A DNA stretch of 16,643 bases from Rhynchonema sp. JSB1_4 (taxonomy: Eukaryota; Nematoda; Chromadorea; Monhysterida; Xyalidae): contig JASAMV010000845.1 in assembly GCA_030248065.1 (NCBI GenBank), forward strand, positions 1-16,643, read 5' to 3'. Both the position numbers and the translations under genes were made by a program. Positions 16,269-16,643 of this stretch are shown here, piece after piece (position 1 is the stretch's first letter; each line of letters starts with the position of its first letter). The notes beneath the pieces are model-generated. The model searched no databases. It worked only from the letters and a program-made list of their open reading frames with translations, and had not been told where the DNA came from.

Positions 16269-16643
16269 CTGAATATGAGAAAAGGATGCGAGAGTATGAC
16301 AAAAGATTAGTTGTGAATGGAATAAGTTATAACAAAGAAAAATATTTTAATGTTAGTGGAGATATAAGAGAACACGAGTTGGTGGGCGATTGGGGCAGAA
16401 GGATGCGAGAGTATGACGAAAGATTAGTTGTGAACAGAAGAATTTAAAAAATGTTAAAAAAAATAGAAGTCAAAAATGGGGGTGTGAAAATTGGTGCAAT
16501 GCAAATTATGCTAAAACAAGCCACAAAATGCGTTTTTGTGCGGTCTTCAGAAAATTTGAGCGAGATGACGTGATGACCGGAGCAAGACAGCTGGCTAGCC
16601 AGTTTGGGAGGCCTCAGCAATACGCAACGAAACGAAGAGCAAC
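16269..16643 (-). other. Intron upstream of the stem exon (partial), with a direct duplication
   Basis: This non-coding stretch precedes the stem exon in transcript order and ends in the acceptor tctcatattcag. It contains a nearly exact 36-bp direct repeat (16282-16317 and 16399-16434, one A/G difference) with a 117-bp period. The upstream exon with start codon and membrane anchor should lie beyond 16643. The last 100 bases are open in one minus-strand frame, but nothing there is recognisable as an exon. Confidence 0.6.
16282..16434. repeat. Direct duplication, two 36-bp copies 117 bp apart
   Basis: Copies at 16282-16317 and 16399-16434 both begin aaggatgcgagagtatgac or a one-base variant and end gattagttgtgaa. 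The 117-bp offset is a multiple of three, so one plus-strand frame reads MREYDKRLVVN and then MREYDERLVVN. It lies 14 bases upstream of the stem exon's splice acceptor. No protein family is recognised. Confidence 0.8.

Noticed and set aside
16130..16447. Plus-strand frame antisense to the stem exon
   Set aside because: It overlaps the exon on the opposite strand and its tail owes its regular look to a duplication; no known domain.
1..16643. tRNA, rRNA or spliced-leader genes
   Set aside because: No cloverleaf box A/B pairs, rRNA core words or spliced-leader sequence were recognised by reading; a covariance-model scan could not be run.

Overview
This is an animal nuclear genomic window, most likely from a nematode. 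It holds one large, intron-rich gene on the minus strand and no other gene I can support. Twelve consecutive coding exons between 16268 and 312 splice with GT/AG signals and matching phases into one uninterrupted 517-codon reading frame. The product is a polypeptide N-acetylgalactosaminyltransferase of the GALNT7 / nematode gly-7 type, a Golgi enzyme that initiates or extends mucin-type O-glycosylation. The conserved stem, the catalytic domain (DxH at residues 253-255, WGGE at 363-366, metal-ligand His at 391) and the start of the C-terminal ricin-type lectin domain are present. The first exon(s), with the signal anchor, lie beyond position 16643. The rest of the lectin domain lies before position 1. 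The nematode assignment rests on the gly-7-like protein wording and on a degenerate tract in phase with TTAGGC, the usual nematode telomere hexamer; it is an inference.

Layout in gene order (high to low coordinates): stem exon 15965-16268; a 4.06 kb intron full of nested elements; exon 11773-11908; exon 10359-10432; exon 9350-9448; a 2.1 kb intron with nested elements; exons 7114-7233, 6619-6706 and 5520-5626; a 2.5 kb intron with a motif-array element and a TIR-bounded minisatellite; then exons 2909-2998, 2434-2534, 1910-2023, 1048-1193 and 312-483.

Roughly 40% of the window is made of short non-coding elements without any visible transposase. Several have clear target-site duplications: an 8-bp pair flanks the 3092-3595 element, near-8-bp pairs flank 6064-6480 and 11997-12349, TA flanks 15068-15342, TAA flanks 12893-13226, and TTAA abuts all four ends of two large-arm copies at 7726-8422 and 12791-13645. 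Many share one design: short CAGTG- or TAGGG-type ends, arrays of a short word near each end pointing in opposite directions, and an AT-rich core. The most interesting pattern is that copies sharing one core carry different versions of the end-array word, and within each copy all the words have changed together.

No tRNA, rRNA, CRISPR array, prokaryotic operon or autonomous transposon gene was recognised. Most of the longer open frames are chance frames or frames through repeats.
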